A stretch of 64,000 bases of DNA from Bacillota bacterium (lineage in GTDB: Bacteria; Bacillota; Clostridia; Acetivibrionales; DTU013). Under the pieces are notes generated by a model. The model did no database searches. It saw nothing but the letters and a program-made list of their open reading frames with translations, and was not told the origin of the DNA. Where the stretch lies: contig JAEYRB010000010.1 of assembly GCA_023409735.1 (NCBI GenBank), positions 1 to 64,000 of the forward strand, given 5' to 3'. A program made the translations under genes and the position numbers. Positions 42,728 through 52,613 of this stretch are shown here, piece by piece (position 1 is the stretch's first letter; each line of letters opens with the position of its first letter).

Positions 42728-43222
42728 CTACTTGAATATAACATCTACAAAATCTTTATAATTCGGTGTAAAATTAGTTACTATCCAAGTATTGTTATGC
42801 TTTTGAGCAGAAATGATTCCGTTATTGCTTATGCTCTTAATCTTATTGCCATCGTTAAGATTGATGCTTATGGTATATTTAAAAATGTAATCGCCAGTGT
42901 TATTAATTTTTATTTTCTCAGGAGTAATGGTGTATGATGAACCGCTTAAGGTTATCTCAGGGATTCTTCTATTAGCAGCCAGACTTTGAAAAACATCATT
43001 AGTAATAGTAGTACTAAATTCCTCAGTATAGATTCTTTGTAGTGTGTCATTAAGGTCATCCTGGTTATCAATAATCTCATTAATTGTTACAGTATAATAT
43101 GAATTCAAGAATTCTCGAACAACTCTTTCTGCACTTCTTTGTCCCAAATTAATTATCGTGACAGAAGCTGCTAGAACAACAGCTAAAAAAATAAATATTG
43201 GAATTATGAATTTACGTTTCAT
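42728..43222 (-). CDS. Membrane-anchored protein of unknown function, 164 aa
   Basis: One N-terminal hydrophobic helix (FIIPIFIFLAVVLAASVTIIN) follows a basic start, and the remainder should face outside. The outer part begins with ERVVREFLNSYYTVTINEI, a helix reminiscent of NTF2-like or DUF4829-type lipoprotein domains, and ends in beta-rich sequence (YIFKYTISINLNDGNKI, then NNTWIVTNFTPNYKDFV). Fold and length fit small extracellular NTF2-like domains, but this is tentative. The ATG at 43222 has AAGGTGG upstream; a GTG four codons earlier overlaps that site. Confidence 0.65.
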   Translation of the reverse strand: MKRKFIIPIFIFLAVVLAASVTIINLGQRSAERVVREFLNSYYTVTINEIIDNQDDLNDTLQRIYTEEFSTTITNDVFQSLAANRRIPEITLSGSSYTITPEKIKINNTGDYIFKYTISINLNDGNKIKSISNNGIISAQKHNNTWIVTNFTPNYKDFVDVIFK

Positions 43223-43755
43223 ACACAGTACCACCTTAAATTTAGTAGCTATTCCTGAAATCGGTATCTACTTAGGCTTACACTATTTTGTACATTATAC
43301 CAAGTAGTGTCACAATTCGCTCCATATCCTTCAATCGGCTCGTAATGCTTAACTGTACTTACCTATATTCAGGCCAATAGTGGGATCACCTTAAGTTGCC
43401 ATTACTAAATAATATCCGGAGCATTGCCAACATGGAATACTGGTAATATATGTTGCATTATACTAATAATGTTTGGTTTTGTCGATGTACAAAAAGTTAA
43501 ATCTTAAGCAATTCTCATATCATGTTATTTCTGAAAAATAATAATATCGAGACGATATTTTTATTAACTCCTGTTAAATAACTAGAAAATGTATAAGGCT
43601 TGAGAATTTGACATGCCCCCCAAATAACTATTTGTAAATTAAACCATAATTTATTATAATTACGTGTATTGACCGAGTATGGGTATTTATGCAAAAATAT
43701 TTAGATATCTGTTTATACCATTTACCGGTTTTAATTCATAGAGGAGGATATTATA
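43223..43755. other. AT-rich intergenic region upstream of the GH94 phosphorylase
   Basis: A 533-base gap between divergent genes with no open frame of note. Its distal part contains the promoter listed at 43632-43660. The rest shows no repeat, riboswitch or terminator that I could recognise. Confidence 0.35.
43632..43660 (+). promoter_or_regulatory. Sigma-A-type promoter for the GH94 phosphorylase
   Basis: TTGTAA (-35) and TATAAT (-10) are separated by 17 bp. They would give a 5' leader of about 90 bases ending in the strong GAGGAGG site. Confidence 0.6.
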
Positions 43756-46119
43756 ATGCACTATGGCTGCTTTGATGACAATAAGAAGGAATATGTCATA
43801 GAAAAACCAAACACACCGATGTCATGGGTCAATTATCTTGGAACGTCGGAATATTGCGGTATTATATCAAATAATGCAAGCGGTTACAGCTTTTACAGAT
43901 CTCCCAAATCGGCAAGATTGATGCGCTTTCGCTTCAATAGTATACCGATGGACAGGCCGGGTCGCTATATTTATATCAGAGATAATGAGGATGGTGATTA
44001 CTGGTCCTGCTCATGGCAGCCTGTGGCGAAACCGCTGGACAGCTATAAGACCAGCTGTAGTCATGGACTGGGATATACTTCCTTTAAAAGCGAGTATAGT
44101 GGAATAAGGTCAAACTACAAGGTGTTCGTGCCGGTGGACAAGCCGATAGAAATATGGGAGCTTGAGGTTGAAAACGTTTCGGACAGAGACAGGGAGCTCT
44201 CGCTGTTTACATACGCTGAGTGGTGCTTTTGGGATATGAATCAGGATATGTCCAATTTCCAGTATATACTTTACACATGCCGCATGGGCTTTGAAAATGA
44301 TATAGTTGATTATTCCATACGTCTGTGGCCGGTAAATGAGCCAAAGGGCTTTATGGCATCAACTCTGCCGGTAGCAAGCTTTGAGACTGATCGTGATGAG
44401 TTCATCGGGCGTTATCGCCATGAGGGAACCCCTATTGCTGTGGAAAGGGGCAGATGTACAAATTCCATAGCTGTGGGAGGCAATCCATGTGCAAGCGTCC
44501 AGAACAAGATTACACTTAAGCCCGGCGAGAAAAAGTATGCTGTATATATTGTCGGAGTAGGCGATGCTAAGAGCTTCGGCGCAGAGTGCAAAAAGCTTTA
44601 TTCACAGCGCGAAAACGTTGAAAAGGAGTTTGAAAGGGTTCAGTCCTATTGGAGTGAACGCTTGTGCAAGTACTCATGCAGCACTCCGTCTCCTTTGGTT
44701 AATTCAATGGTCAATATATGGAACCAGTATCAATGTCATACGACCTTCAATTGGTCCAGGTCAGCTTCCTTCAATGAAGCAGGCGGACGTGACGGACTTG
44801 GGTATCGTGATACAAATCAGGATACACTTGGTGTAATGCATTCCATACCTGAACTTTGCCGGGATAAGCTTACGGACTTGCTCAAGGGACAGCTTTCCAA
44901 CGGCTCCGCTATGCATGGCCTGCAGCCGCTCACATGGAAGCAGGGACAACATAATGTTCCCAAGGATTCGCAGATTTTCTCAGATGACCATTTATGGCTG
45001 CTGATATCTATACCGGCTTATGTTAAGGAAACGGGAGACACGTCATACCTTTATATAAAAGTCCCTTATTGTGATAAGGATGAGGCAACAGTATTTGAAC
45101 ATCTGGCCAAAGCGCTGGAATTTTCATGGGAAAAGCGCGGTCCTCATGGCTTGCTTCTTGGACTTGCTGCTGACTGGAACGACTGCATTAATTTAAAGGG
45201 CAAGGGCGAGAGCATATGGACTACTTTACTTTATTATCGCGGACTTTCAGAATTCATTGAACTAGCGGATAGAACCGGACATTCAATTGAAGCTGATAAA
45301 TACAGAAAGTATCTTAAAGAAATTTCCAACAACCTTGATAAGTATGCTTGGGACGGCAAATGGTTTCTGAGAGGCTACCTTGACAGCGGCAAAAAGCTTG
45401 GCGGGCAGGAAAGTGATCAATGTAAGATCTTTATAAACAGCCAGACCTGGTCAGTCGTTTCAGGTGCGGCTGACAAAGAAAAGGGTATCAGCGCAATGGA
45501 CAGCCTCAATAAGTATCTTGCCACGGAGCACGGTATTGTCAAAAATTACCCGGCATATAGGGAACCTGATACGGAAATAGGTGCTATTACGTCATTCCCT
45601 CCAGGACTTAAGGAAAACGCCGGCATTTTCTGTCATGCCAATACGTGGGCGATTATTGCAGAGTGTATGCTTGGCAGAGGTGAACGGGCATTTGATTATT
45701 ACTTATCCTTCCTTCCGGCTGCGAAAAATGATATTGCAGATCTGTACACGATGGAACCATATGTATATTCGCAGTTTATAACCGGCAAGGAGCACCCATA
45801 TAAGTTTGGACGTGCAAGGAATTCATGGCTTACAGGCACTGCATCCTGGAGCTTTGTCGCAGCTTCACAGTATATTCTTGGAGTAAGGGCATCATATGAT
45901 GGACTCATCGTTGATCCATGCATACCAAGTAATTGGGATGGCTTCAGCGTTAACAGAATATTCAGAGGAAAAAGCTTTGAAATAGCTGTTAAAAATCCAA
46001 ACAAGGTGTGCAAAGGTGTTGCCTCTATGAAGGTAAACGGCTCGGTTATAGAAGGTGATCTGATACCGTTTGACATCATGAAGGATATTAACAAGGTGGA
46101 AGTCGTACTGGGAAGGTAA
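43756..46119 (+). CDS. GH94 disaccharide phosphorylase (cellobiose phosphorylase-like)
   Basis: Splits a beta-linked disaccharide with phosphate, giving a sugar 1-phosphate and saving ATP. At 787 residues with no signal peptide it acts in the cytoplasm. The N-terminal beta sandwich has MSWVNYLGTSEYCGIISNNA and GYSFYRSP. The catalytic barrel has YRDTNQDTLGVMHSIPE, LAADWNDCINL with the proton-donor Asp, and ENAGIFCHANTWAIIAECML. The C-terminus has GLIVDPCIPSNWDGF. Family features suit cellobiose or a related beta-glucobiose; chitobiose or cellobionate cannot be excluded. It is a single gene, ending in a GC-rich hairpin. Confidence 0.87.
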   Translation: MHYGCFDDNKKEYVIEKPNTPMSWVNYLGTSEYCGIISNNASGYSFYRSPKSARLMRFRFNSIPMDRPGRYIYIRDNEDGDYWSCSWQPVAKPLDSYKTSCSHGLGYTSFKSEYSGIRSNYKVFVPVDKPIEIWELEVENVSDRDRELSLFTYAEWCFWDMNQDMSNFQYILYTCRMGFENDIVDYSIRLWPVNEPKGFMASTLPVASFETDRDEFIGRYRHEGTPIAVERGRCTNSIAVGGNPCASVQNKITLKPGEKKYAVYIVGVGDAKSFGAECKKLYSQRENVEKEFERVQSYWSERLCKYSCSTPSPLVNSMVNIWNQYQCHTTFNWSRSASFNEAGGRDGLGYRDTNQDTLGVMHSIPELCRDKLTDLLKGQLSNGSAMHGLQPLTWKQGQHNVPKDSQIFSDDHLWLLISIPAYVKETGDTSYLYIKVPYCDKDEATVFEHLAKALEFSWEKRGPHGLLLGLAADWNDCINLKGKGESIWTTLLYYRGLSEFIELADRTGHSIEADKYRKYLKEISNNLDKYAWDGKWFLRGYLDSGKKLGGQESDQCKIFINSQTWSVVSGAADKEKGISAMDSLNKYLATEHGIVKNYPAYREPDTEIGAITSFPPGLKENAGIFCHANTWAIIAECMLGRGERAFDYYLSFLPAAKNDIADLYTMEPYVYSQFITGKEHPYKFGRARNSWLTGTASWSFVAASQYILGVRASYDGLIVDPCIPSNWDGFSVNRIFRGKSFEIAVKNPNKVCKGVASMKVNGSVIEGDLIPFDIMKDINKVEVVLGR

Positions 46120-46209
46120 CCGGTACTCTTTTACAATTTCGTTCATTTTCATTTTTCAGCAAATAGTTGAACCTGAAATCGCTTTCTTGTTCTTCACATA
46201 TTGTTAACA

Positions 46210-46244
46210 GGGGCTTGTAAGCTAAAATCTGGCTTACAAGCCCC
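46210..46244. terminator. GC-rich hairpin between convergent genes
   Basis: GGGGCTTGTAAGC pairs perfectly with GCTTACAAGCCCC (13 bp, 9-base loop) between the GH94 and LOG genes. T-runs are short, so it may act in either direction weakly. Confidence 0.6.
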
Positions 46245-46308
46245 CAAAAATTATCATGGAAAGCAATTTACAAAAATGTCTTATACCGCCATTTATATTA
46301 AATAATCG

Positions 46309-46884
46309 TCAAGTCAACCATTTATCTTTAAATTGAGTTGGTTTATAGTTTTCTATATAGTCCAGAGCATCGCTGACATCTTCTGTAACATAGTACAGAA
46401 GGCAGCTTTCGGCCTTGGCAAAATGCTGATCTATGGTTATATCAAACTGCTTGAGCAAGGAATCATAGTACCCGTTAACATTCAGAAGAACAACGGGTTT
46501 GTTATGATACTTCAGCTGCTTTAGTGTGATTATCTCCAACAGCTCCTCATAGGTGCCAAAGCCACCGGGCAGAGCGATAAATGCGTCGGATCTTGAGTCC
46601 ATGATTGATTTTCTCTTTCGCATATCCTCGGTAACGATCAGCTCATCGCAGGATTCGTACACAACACCCTTCAGGTTGAGCATTTCAGGTATAACACCTA
46701 TTACCGATCCTCCATGAGCGTGAGCGGCTGTTGCTGTTGCTCCCATAAGTCCCCGCATGCCTCCGCCGAATAGTAAAGTATCTTTGTTAAGAGCAATAGC
46801 TTTACCTATCTCTCCTGCGATTTTAAAATATATAGAATCTATCGAATCGCTTGAAGAACTGTATACGCAAATAGTTTTGTTCAT
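46309..46884 (-). CDS. LOG family protein (nucleoside 5'-monophosphate phosphoribohydrolase-like)
   Basis: A 191-residue Rossmann-fold protein of the lysine-decarboxylase-like/LOG family, which removes the ribose 5-phosphate from adenine-type nucleotides. It begins ICVYSSSSDSID. Conserved motifs are LLFGGGMRGLMGA, MRKRKSIMDSRSDAFIALPG and the signature PGGFGTYEELLEI. GGAG precedes the ATG. It shares its strand with the acetyltransferase gene 34 bases upstream, so the two may be cotranscribed. The physiological substrate in bacteria is not settled. Confidence 0.9.
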   Translation of the reverse strand: MNKTICVYSSSSDSIDSIYFKIAGEIGKAIALNKDTLLFGGGMRGLMGATATAAHAHGGSVIGVIPEMLNLKGVVYESCDELIVTEDMRKRKSIMDSRSDAFIALPGGFGTYEELLEIITLKQLKYHNKPVVLLNVNGYYDSLLKQFDITIDQHFAKAESCLLYYVTEDVSDALDYIENYKPTQFKDKWLT

Positions 46885-46918
46885 TTATACACTCTCCTTT
46901 AAAATTTTGCTAGCTGAA

Positions 46919-47392
46919 TCATCCGTTTAGCATACCGCTGTATATGCCGGGTTCAGAGCCTTCTATTAGCTCTGCATCAGCTATTGTCTTATAAAATTCC
47001 ACAGGCCCTACACCTCCAATAATAGCATAGGCATAGCCTTGTGCCTTCATATCATAAAGGCACTTAAGCGTCAAGGCTTTACCTATACCCTTGCTTCTGG
47101 CGTCTTCATGAATGCCTATAGGACCGAAAAAATCTTTGCAGGTGGAATCGTAACATGAAAAGCCTAAAAGCTTTACTCCTTCGATTGCTAAATAGCAGCT
47201 TACAGGATGATTGGAAAATGCAACCTCACATTCGCTTGCCCAGAACTGCCCAAAGTTTTTGCATACCCAATCTGTTATTATATGTTTCTCAGGTGCCAAT
47301 GCCCTTCTGATTTTTATTCCTTTTTCATTCATTTTATCAATTGTCTTGTCAATATCCGGTAAGTTGTAAAGCTTAACTAACATGTCTGCCAT
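46919..47392 (-). CDS. GNAT family N-acetyltransferase
   Basis: A single GNAT domain of 157 residues that would transfer an acetyl group from acetyl-CoA. The middle strand has VSCYLAIEGVKLLGFSCYD. The acetyl-CoA loop is IHEDARSKGIGKALTLKCL (R-x-x-G-x-G pattern) near residue 105, and GYAYAIIGGVGPVEFYKTI follows. The acceptor is unknown. AGGAG precedes the ATG. Probably forms an operon with the LOG gene. Confidence 0.83.
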   Translation of the reverse strand: MADMLVKLYNLPDIDKTIDKMNEKGIKIRRALAPEKHIITDWVCKNFGQFWASECEVAFSNHPVSCYLAIEGVKLLGFSCYDSTCKDFFGPIGIHEDARSKGIGKALTLKCLYDMKAQGYAYAIIGGVGPVEFYKTIADAELIEGSEPGIYSGMLNG

Positions 47393-47882
47393 AATATCTC
47401 CTCCTTTTATAATATTTGGCGTAAGGAATATTCGCCAACACGTTAACCGAATAATTACACCACGAAATTGTTTTTTCTATGATATAATAACCGTAGAATA
47501 CCGTAACGGCGGTTGTTGTATGAGATTCAAGCTGCCATACGAATAATTCGGCAATGCCGAAAACGAATATGGCAAAATATATCATGAAAATTTTATTATC
47601 TATGATATATTATTCAATAATAAATATCAAGCAGAGTTATTATATGTGTGTATGTCAACTATAATATCCTCAACTATAATATACATTGGTAACAGAATGT
47701 AATACGGTGGTAGAATATCATAATAAAAGAAAAACGATGAAGCTGTATTATTAATTTAGTGACAAATAGCGCATTTATAAATTGCTTGTTGTACTGATGA
47801 TTGTTTACAGGTTAGTTAACCAAGTGCTAAGGGAGATAGTATTAATTATCCTTAGTAATTATATAGAGTAGGAGTAGTATTT
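47393..47882. other. Intergenic region with a two-part inverted repeat
   Basis: A 490-base AT-rich region between divergent genes with no credible gene. At 47534-47573 an outer arm pair GCCATA/TATGGC encloses an inner palindrome TTCGGC-AAT-GCCGAA (47547-47561). It lies about 150 bases upstream of the acetyltransferase start and 310 upstream of the methyltransferase start, so it could be a regulator site or a small RNA hairpin. Confidence 0.35.
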
Positions 47883-48497
47883 ATGAAAAAATTACAAATA
47901 ATCCAGAAGTATTACGAGAACAACATGTCAAAAGGCTTGGCAGAATACGGAATTCTTGGCTGGGAGAGTGAAGAGGCGCAAAAGCTCAGGTTCGATATGC
48001 TGCTCAATGGGATAGAGCTTGAAGGAAAGAGCCTTCTGGATGTAGGCTGCGGTACGGGAAACCTGCTCGAATACATAAATAGCAAAGGATTAAAAGTGGA
48101 ATATGCCGGTGTTGATATACTTGACCCAATGATCAAAATTGCTAATGCCAAGGGGCTAAACGGTGAATTCTATCATGCAGATATATTCAAGGACAACATA
48201 TTTGAGAAAAAAACCTTTGATATAATATACTCCTCAGGAATTTTCAACCTTAATCTGGGGAATAACCGGATCTTTTTACATGATGCTGTGGGTCTCTTTC
48301 TGAAGCTTTCAAAAGAAGCTGTAGTTTTTAATCTTCTGCATATTGACTCTCCTGACAGAGAAGACAAATATTTTTATTTTCATCCCGATGAGTTGAAAAA
48401 AATCCTTGCTGATTATTCGGATAAGTTAAGAGAGATTGAAATAGTTGAGGCATATCTTAAGAATGATTTTACTGTGATCTGCAGAAAAGAAGCCTGA
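47883..48497 (+). CDS. Class I SAM-dependent methyltransferase
   Basis: A 204-residue soluble protein with the Rossmann methyltransferase motifs: LLDVGCGTGNLLEYI (motif I, SAM binding), VEYAGVDILDPMI (motif II acid) and FDIIYSSGIFNL (motif IV). The C-terminal strand is NDFTVICRKEA. The substrate cannot be told. GTAGGAG precedes the ATG. No coupled neighbour on the same strand. Confidence 0.85.
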   Translation: MKKLQIIQKYYENNMSKGLAEYGILGWESEEAQKLRFDMLLNGIELEGKSLLDVGCGTGNLLEYINSKGLKVEYAGVDILDPMIKIANAKGLNGEFYHADIFKDNIFEKKTFDIIYSSGIFNLNLGNNRIFLHDAVGLFLKLSKEAVVFNLLHIDSPDREDKYFYFHPDELKKILADYSDKLREIEIVEAYLKNDFTVICRKEA

Positions 48498-48503
48498 CAT
48501 GAG

Positions 48504-48560
48504 ATGGGGACAAAGGGGGACATGAAACGAGGCAAGGTGGGCACGTTCCTTGTCCCCCAA
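48504..48560. repeat. REP-like hairpin element between convergent genes
   Basis: Two overlapping G-rich left arms, GGGGACAA (48506-48513) and GGGGGACA (48515-48522), can each pair with TTGTCCCCC (48550-48558) around a purine-rich centre. GGGGACA/TGTCCCC elements of this general form are common REP-like repeats in Clostridia. No transposase is nearby. Confidence 0.5.
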
Positions 48561-48611
48561 TGCTGTTATGCTGATAAGAAAGCCTTGTTGCAGATGATTC
48601 TCATCATGTAT

Positions 48612-49883
48612 TTATACAACCGCGGCAAGCAGCAGCACACCCAGATTTTCACTGTATATTCCCGGAAGCTGGCCAAGGGGGACAGGATTTACCCCAAGCC
48701 CCACCTCAATGGTATAGCCGGGTCTCCTAAATTCCTGCAGGAACCAATCCTTGTATCCTGCATAAGCCGCTTCAGCGGAGCCTGCCTCTACCGCATAGCC
48801 TGTTATTGCAGCAAACTGGTTGGCTATAGGTAATGACTGTGCAGGCGCATAGTTCATGAACTGCCAGTAAATCACTTCGCCCTGAGTATGGTAAGCGATG
48901 ACAAGTCGGAAGGCAAGAGCTCTTGTGAACTCTACCATAGCCCTGGATTCCGGCTGGTCCAGTGGTGCTTCACCACCGAAATCTCTTGGACCCGGACTTG
49001 TAATACCTGCTGCGATTTCTTCTTCCTTTTCCTTTTCCCATTCGGCAGGGTAATTCAGATTCAGATCAACACCGTTTATGTTTGCTTTCCATACGCTTGG
49101 TAAAGGAAGACCGGTTTTATTAAGTTTAGCTGCATTTATGTACTGCTGATCCTCGTAGTTTGGCCAATTAAGAACAAGGTCTACTCCATCGGGATTAACC
49201 ATAGGAATTATGTATATGCTGGTTAGATTGTACAGCTCAGTTATGTTGTAACCCAGAAGATTGCTGCCTGTAGAAAAGGCTTTTGAGTAATCCTCAATGA
49301 ATTTTGTAAGCACAGGTGTAGTTATGTATTCATTGGCATGATGAGAAGCATTATAGGATACTCTTCGGCTGCCGATACCAAGCCTTATATAATAGAGCTC
49401 CTTTCCCATAACGCTATTACCTATAGAGCCAATCTCAAGAAACGGATATCTGGCTTTGAGCCCCTCTATCTGCAGCCCAAGTATTTCGTAGGTGGGAGCT
49501 ACATCGAGGGTAACAATATCAATACCGTATGGAACTACCAGCCTCTGTCCTATTTGAAGGTTATTAGGATCTATGCCGGGATTTGCTGTTTCAATTGCGT
49601 TAATTGTGGTGTAATAAGCCCTTGCGATACTGTACAGAGAATCACCCGGTTGCACTATATATGTATCATATCCAATTATCAGCCTGTTGAGTACCTCCCA
49701 TGTGGCCGGCCCTATAATGCCGTCTGGCGTAAGCCCATTATTGCGCTGAAAGTTGATGACCGCCTGGCTTGTTTCATTTCCGAAAATACCGTCAACCATT
49801 GTTATGTTATAGCCAATTCTTTTAAGCAGACTTTGGATGAGTCTGACATAAGGTCCCGTTGAGCCTGGAGATAAAGTTTGCAT
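48612..49883 (-). CDS. M14-type gamma-D-glutamyl-diamino acid endopeptidase with PG-binding and LysM domains
   Basis: A peptidoglycan hydrolase, likely spore-related because it has no signal peptide. Domain order: PG_binding_1 (YVRLIQSLLKRIGYN, DGIFGNETSQAVINFQ, DGIIGPATWEVL), LysM (YIVQPGDSLYSIARAYYTT to IGQRLVVPY) and an M14 zinc carboxypeptidase-like domain from ~130. Zinc ligands are HxxE in NASHHANEYITTP and the later His in IAYHTQGE; the catalytic Glu is in YTIEVGLG. This layout matches endopeptidase I of Lysinibacillus and YqgT. CAGGAG precedes the ATG at 49883; an upstream start has none. It cuts the D-Glu-diaminopimelate bond in family members. Confidence 0.9.
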   Translation of the reverse strand: MQTLSPGSTGPYVRLIQSLLKRIGYNITMVDGIFGNETSQAVINFQRNNGLTPDGIIGPATWEVLNRLIIGYDTYIVQPGDSLYSIARAYYTTINAIETANPGIDPNNLQIGQRLVVPYGIDIVTLDVAPTYEILGLQIEGLKARYPFLEIGSIGNSVMGKELYYIRLGIGSRRVSYNASHHANEYITTPVLTKFIEDYSKAFSTGSNLLGYNITELYNLTSIYIIPMVNPDGVDLVLNWPNYEDQQYINAAKLNKTGLPLPSVWKANINGVDLNLNYPAEWEKEKEEEIAAGITSPGPRDFGGEAPLDQPESRAMVEFTRALAFRLVIAYHTQGEVIYWQFMNYAPAQSLPIANQFAAITGYAVEAGSAEAAYAGYKDWFLQEFRRPGYTIEVGLGVNPVPLGQLPGIYSENLGVLLLAAVV

Positions 49884-50329
49884 ACTATGCTCCTGTTCCT
49901 GGATTAATTGCACATTAACCCATTTTGGGCATTTGCGAGGTACCGTTTTTTAGAGCTCACCAGCATGGTATATTGTGAATGAACTGTCAGCAAATCACCA
50001 TATATCATCTTGTAAACTAATTTAAGGCTACAGCGCAAATGTCTTATTAATTTCTTATATAGTTTATTAGCATTTATAAGAAAATGTTAATAAACTAAGG
50101 CAATTGTGTTTAGTAATATAACTATTAGCACATACAATCAAACATACTAAGCCGGAACTAAAGCAGCATTATGTGTCAGAAAAAATTTTGCTGCTGCAAT
50201 GCGAAGGATATACAATATACTAAAGTACCCATACTAAGCAATTTAAAGGGAAAATGTGGGTTAGCAGCTTGATATTCTGGAGTGTATAGGATAATATTTA
50301 ATAAAAAGCTTGGTAAAGGTAAATTCGCT
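49884..50329. other. AT-rich intergenic region before the GAF kinase
   Basis: A 446-base region between divergent genes. It must hold the promoters of the M14 endopeptidase and the kinase operon, but I could not pick a confident -35/-10 pair. No gene, repeat or riboswitch is seen. Confidence 0.3.
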
Positions 50330-52573
50330 ATGGATAATTCATACGGGCAAAATATAGATAAGGACGAATCTTATCGCCATAATGCAAAGCTATTAACGAC
50401 GCTTTTGGATGTGTCAAATATCGTTTCTTCTGCAATGGACTTTAAGCCGCTGCTTGAAGCTATACTAGATAAGCTGAGAGATATTTTAGAATACGACAAT
50501 GCAAAAATATTTGCATTTGAAGGTAATCAATCAAGAATAGTAGCTCACAGATCGCTGCTTCCTCCTGATCAGGAGGGTTCTTACCCCTTGCCTCTTGGTA
50601 TAAGGATGCTCACAGAAACAAGGCCTTTGGTAATTGATGATATTCATTCTGATGAAGAGCTTGCTGTGGAATTTAGAAAAAATATGAGCTCCTTCATGGA
50701 TAACGTGTTCAAAAATGCACGGTGCTGGATGTGCCTCCCAATGGTCGCCAAAAGCAAGGTGGTTGGTGTTTTGACGCTGGACTACAGCAAGCCGGGCTTT
50801 TACAAGCAGCATCATATTAAAATGGGCTCAGCATTTGCCAGCCAGGCAGCAATAGAATTTGAAAATGCCAAGCTTTATAACGAAACAGTAAAAAAAGCCG
50901 ATGAAATAAAAACAATGTTCAATATACAACAGGCGATAACCAGCCGCCTTGAATTGGATGCTGTGCTGAAGCTGATAGCAGACGAAGCGTGGAGACTAAC
51001 ACATTCCGATTCCATAGCGGTTTTCCTTGTGGACGGTGAGGAGTTGGTGCTGTCTGTCATATCAGGCGTCAACGAAAAGGGCTTGATAGGCCTACGCCTG
51101 CCGTTAAACGATACAGCTATAGGTGAGTGCCTCTCTGAGGGTGAGGTCATGATACTTGACAGAGCACAAATAGAGAATAGAAAGGACAGTGAGCTTGTTG
51201 AAATCACTAAAATGAGAACCTGTCTTTGCGTGCCGCTTCTGGCAGGCAAGAGACCGGTAGGAGCTATTGTTGATTTCAGCAGCCTTATTGGAGAATTTGA
51301 TTTTGAGGATGAGCGAATATTCAATATGTTTGCACCTATAGCGGTAATAGGTATAGAAAATGCCCGCCTTTATCAGGAGGAAAAACTGAGGCATCTTGAG
51401 GATCAGCAGAGAAGACATGTTGCAGAAGGCTTAAGAGACATTTTGGCAATTCTCAACTCAAACAGCTCACTTGAGGATGCACTTAATTTCATTGTAAAAG
51501 AAGCGGTAAGTCTTCTCAATATGGATTGTGCAGCACTATACAGGCTAAACAGTGAAAAAAATGCTCTTGTGCTTGAAGCAGCGTGCGGTATGCCGCATCT
51601 TACGCCGGGAGTTACCTCAGCAGAGCTCGGTACGGGAATTCTCGGGAAAGCATTTATGAGCAGGAGACCTGTAGTAGTATCTGATATGTCAGTAATAGAT
51701 TATGATATAGACGATATACCTGAACTTGAGGATTATGTAGATTGGCTCGAAAATAATTGCGCCGGACTTATAGCAGTTCCTCTTATTTGCAAGGATGAGG
51801 TTTACGGCGGCATAGTGTTGTATATTAAAAAAAAGAATGCAGGTAGTTCATATATAATAAAAAAAGAAACCATAGATCTGGCAATGACGTTTGCTGATCA
51901 GGCAGCGCTTGCCATTGACAATACTCGTCTCAGAAGGCATGCGGAGGATATGGCTGTTACTGCAGAAAGAAGCAGGATAGCACGCGACCTGCATGATGCG
52001 GTCACACAGACACTGTTTTCAGCCAGTTTGATTGCTGATGTGCTGCCGAGGATATGGCAGAAAAGCCAGGAAGATGGGCTGAAAAGGCTAAATGAACTTA
52101 AACAGCTTACAAGAGGTGCACTTGCAGAGATGAGGACTCTTTTATTCGAGCTGCGGCCTGCCACATTAACAGAGGCACCTTTGGAGGAACTTCTAAGGCA
52201 GCTTTCTGAAGCAATGATGGGAAGGGCGCGAATACCTGTCACATTAAGTACTGATGTTTCGGAAAAATTGCCGCCTGATGTCAAGATAGCATTTTATCGT
52301 ATTACCCAGGAGGCGCTTAACAATATAATAAAGCATGCTTGTGCAAAAAAGGCTGCAATAGATCTTGCAATAAAAAAGGACGAGCAGGAAGGAAAGATCT
52401 ATGCAGAATTAGAAATAACCGATGATGGTTGCGGTTTTGACCCTTTGAAGGTAACTGCAGAGCATTTTGGACTGGGAATAATGCGTGAACGAGCTGAAGC
52501 AGCAGGCGCAAAGGCTTTTATAGAATCTTATAAGGCTGCAGGAACAACTATCAGGCTTGAATGGGTAGGCTGA
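50330..52573 (+). CDS. Cytoplasmic three-GAF sensor histidine kinase (NarL/DegS type)
   Basis: No membrane segments. Three GAF domains occupy about residues 25-185, 195-355 and 370-545 (first DVSNIVSSAMDFKPLLEAI, second QQAITSRLELDAVLKLIA, third AILNSNSSLEDALNFIVKEA). The kinase part has the HisKA_3 box ERSRIARDLHDAVTQTLFSA with the phospho-His, FELRPATLTEAPLEELL, and the ATPase motifs RITQEALNNIIKHA and ITDDGCGFDP with GLGIMRERA. It autophosphorylates and passes phosphate to the LuxR-type regulator encoded 40 bases downstream. The start is uncertain: ATG 50330 has AAAGG upstream, and a GTG at 50282 is also in frame. The ligands of the GAF domains are unknown. Confidence 0.88.
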   Translation: MDNSYGQNIDKDESYRHNAKLLTTLLDVSNIVSSAMDFKPLLEAILDKLRDILEYDNAKIFAFEGNQSRIVAHRSLLPPDQEGSYPLPLGIRMLTETRPLVIDDIHSDEELAVEFRKNMSSFMDNVFKNARCWMCLPMVAKSKVVGVLTLDYSKPGFYKQHHIKMGSAFASQAAIEFENAKLYNETVKKADEIKTMFNIQQAITSRLELDAVLKLIADEAWRLTHSDSIAVFLVDGEELVLSVISGVNEKGLIGLRLPLNDTAIGECLSEGEVMILDRAQIENRKDSELVEITKMRTCLCVPLLAGKRPVGAIVDFSSLIGEFDFEDERIFNMFAPIAVIGIENARLYQEEKLRHLEDQQRRHVAEGLRDILAILNSNSSLEDALNFIVKEAVSLLNMDCAALYRLNSEKNALVLEAACGMPHLTPGVTSAELGTGILGKAFMSRRPVVVSDMSVIDYDIDDIPELEDYVDWLENNCAGLIAVPLICKDEVYGGIVLYIKKKNAGSSYIIKKETIDLAMTFADQAALAIDNTRLRRHAEDMAVTAERSRIARDLHDAVTQTLFSASLIADVLPRIWQKSQEDGLKRLNELKQLTRGALAEMRTLLFELRPATLTEAPLEELLRQLSEAMMGRARIPVTLSTDVSEKLPPDVKIAFYRITQEALNNIIKHACAKKAAIDLAIKKDEQEGKIYAELEITDDGCGFDPLKVTAEHFGLGIMRERAEAAGAKAFIESYKAAGTTIRLEWVG

Positions 52574-52613
52574 CGTATACAGTGCACTCTTTAGAATTAA
52601 GGGGGATAGTAAT

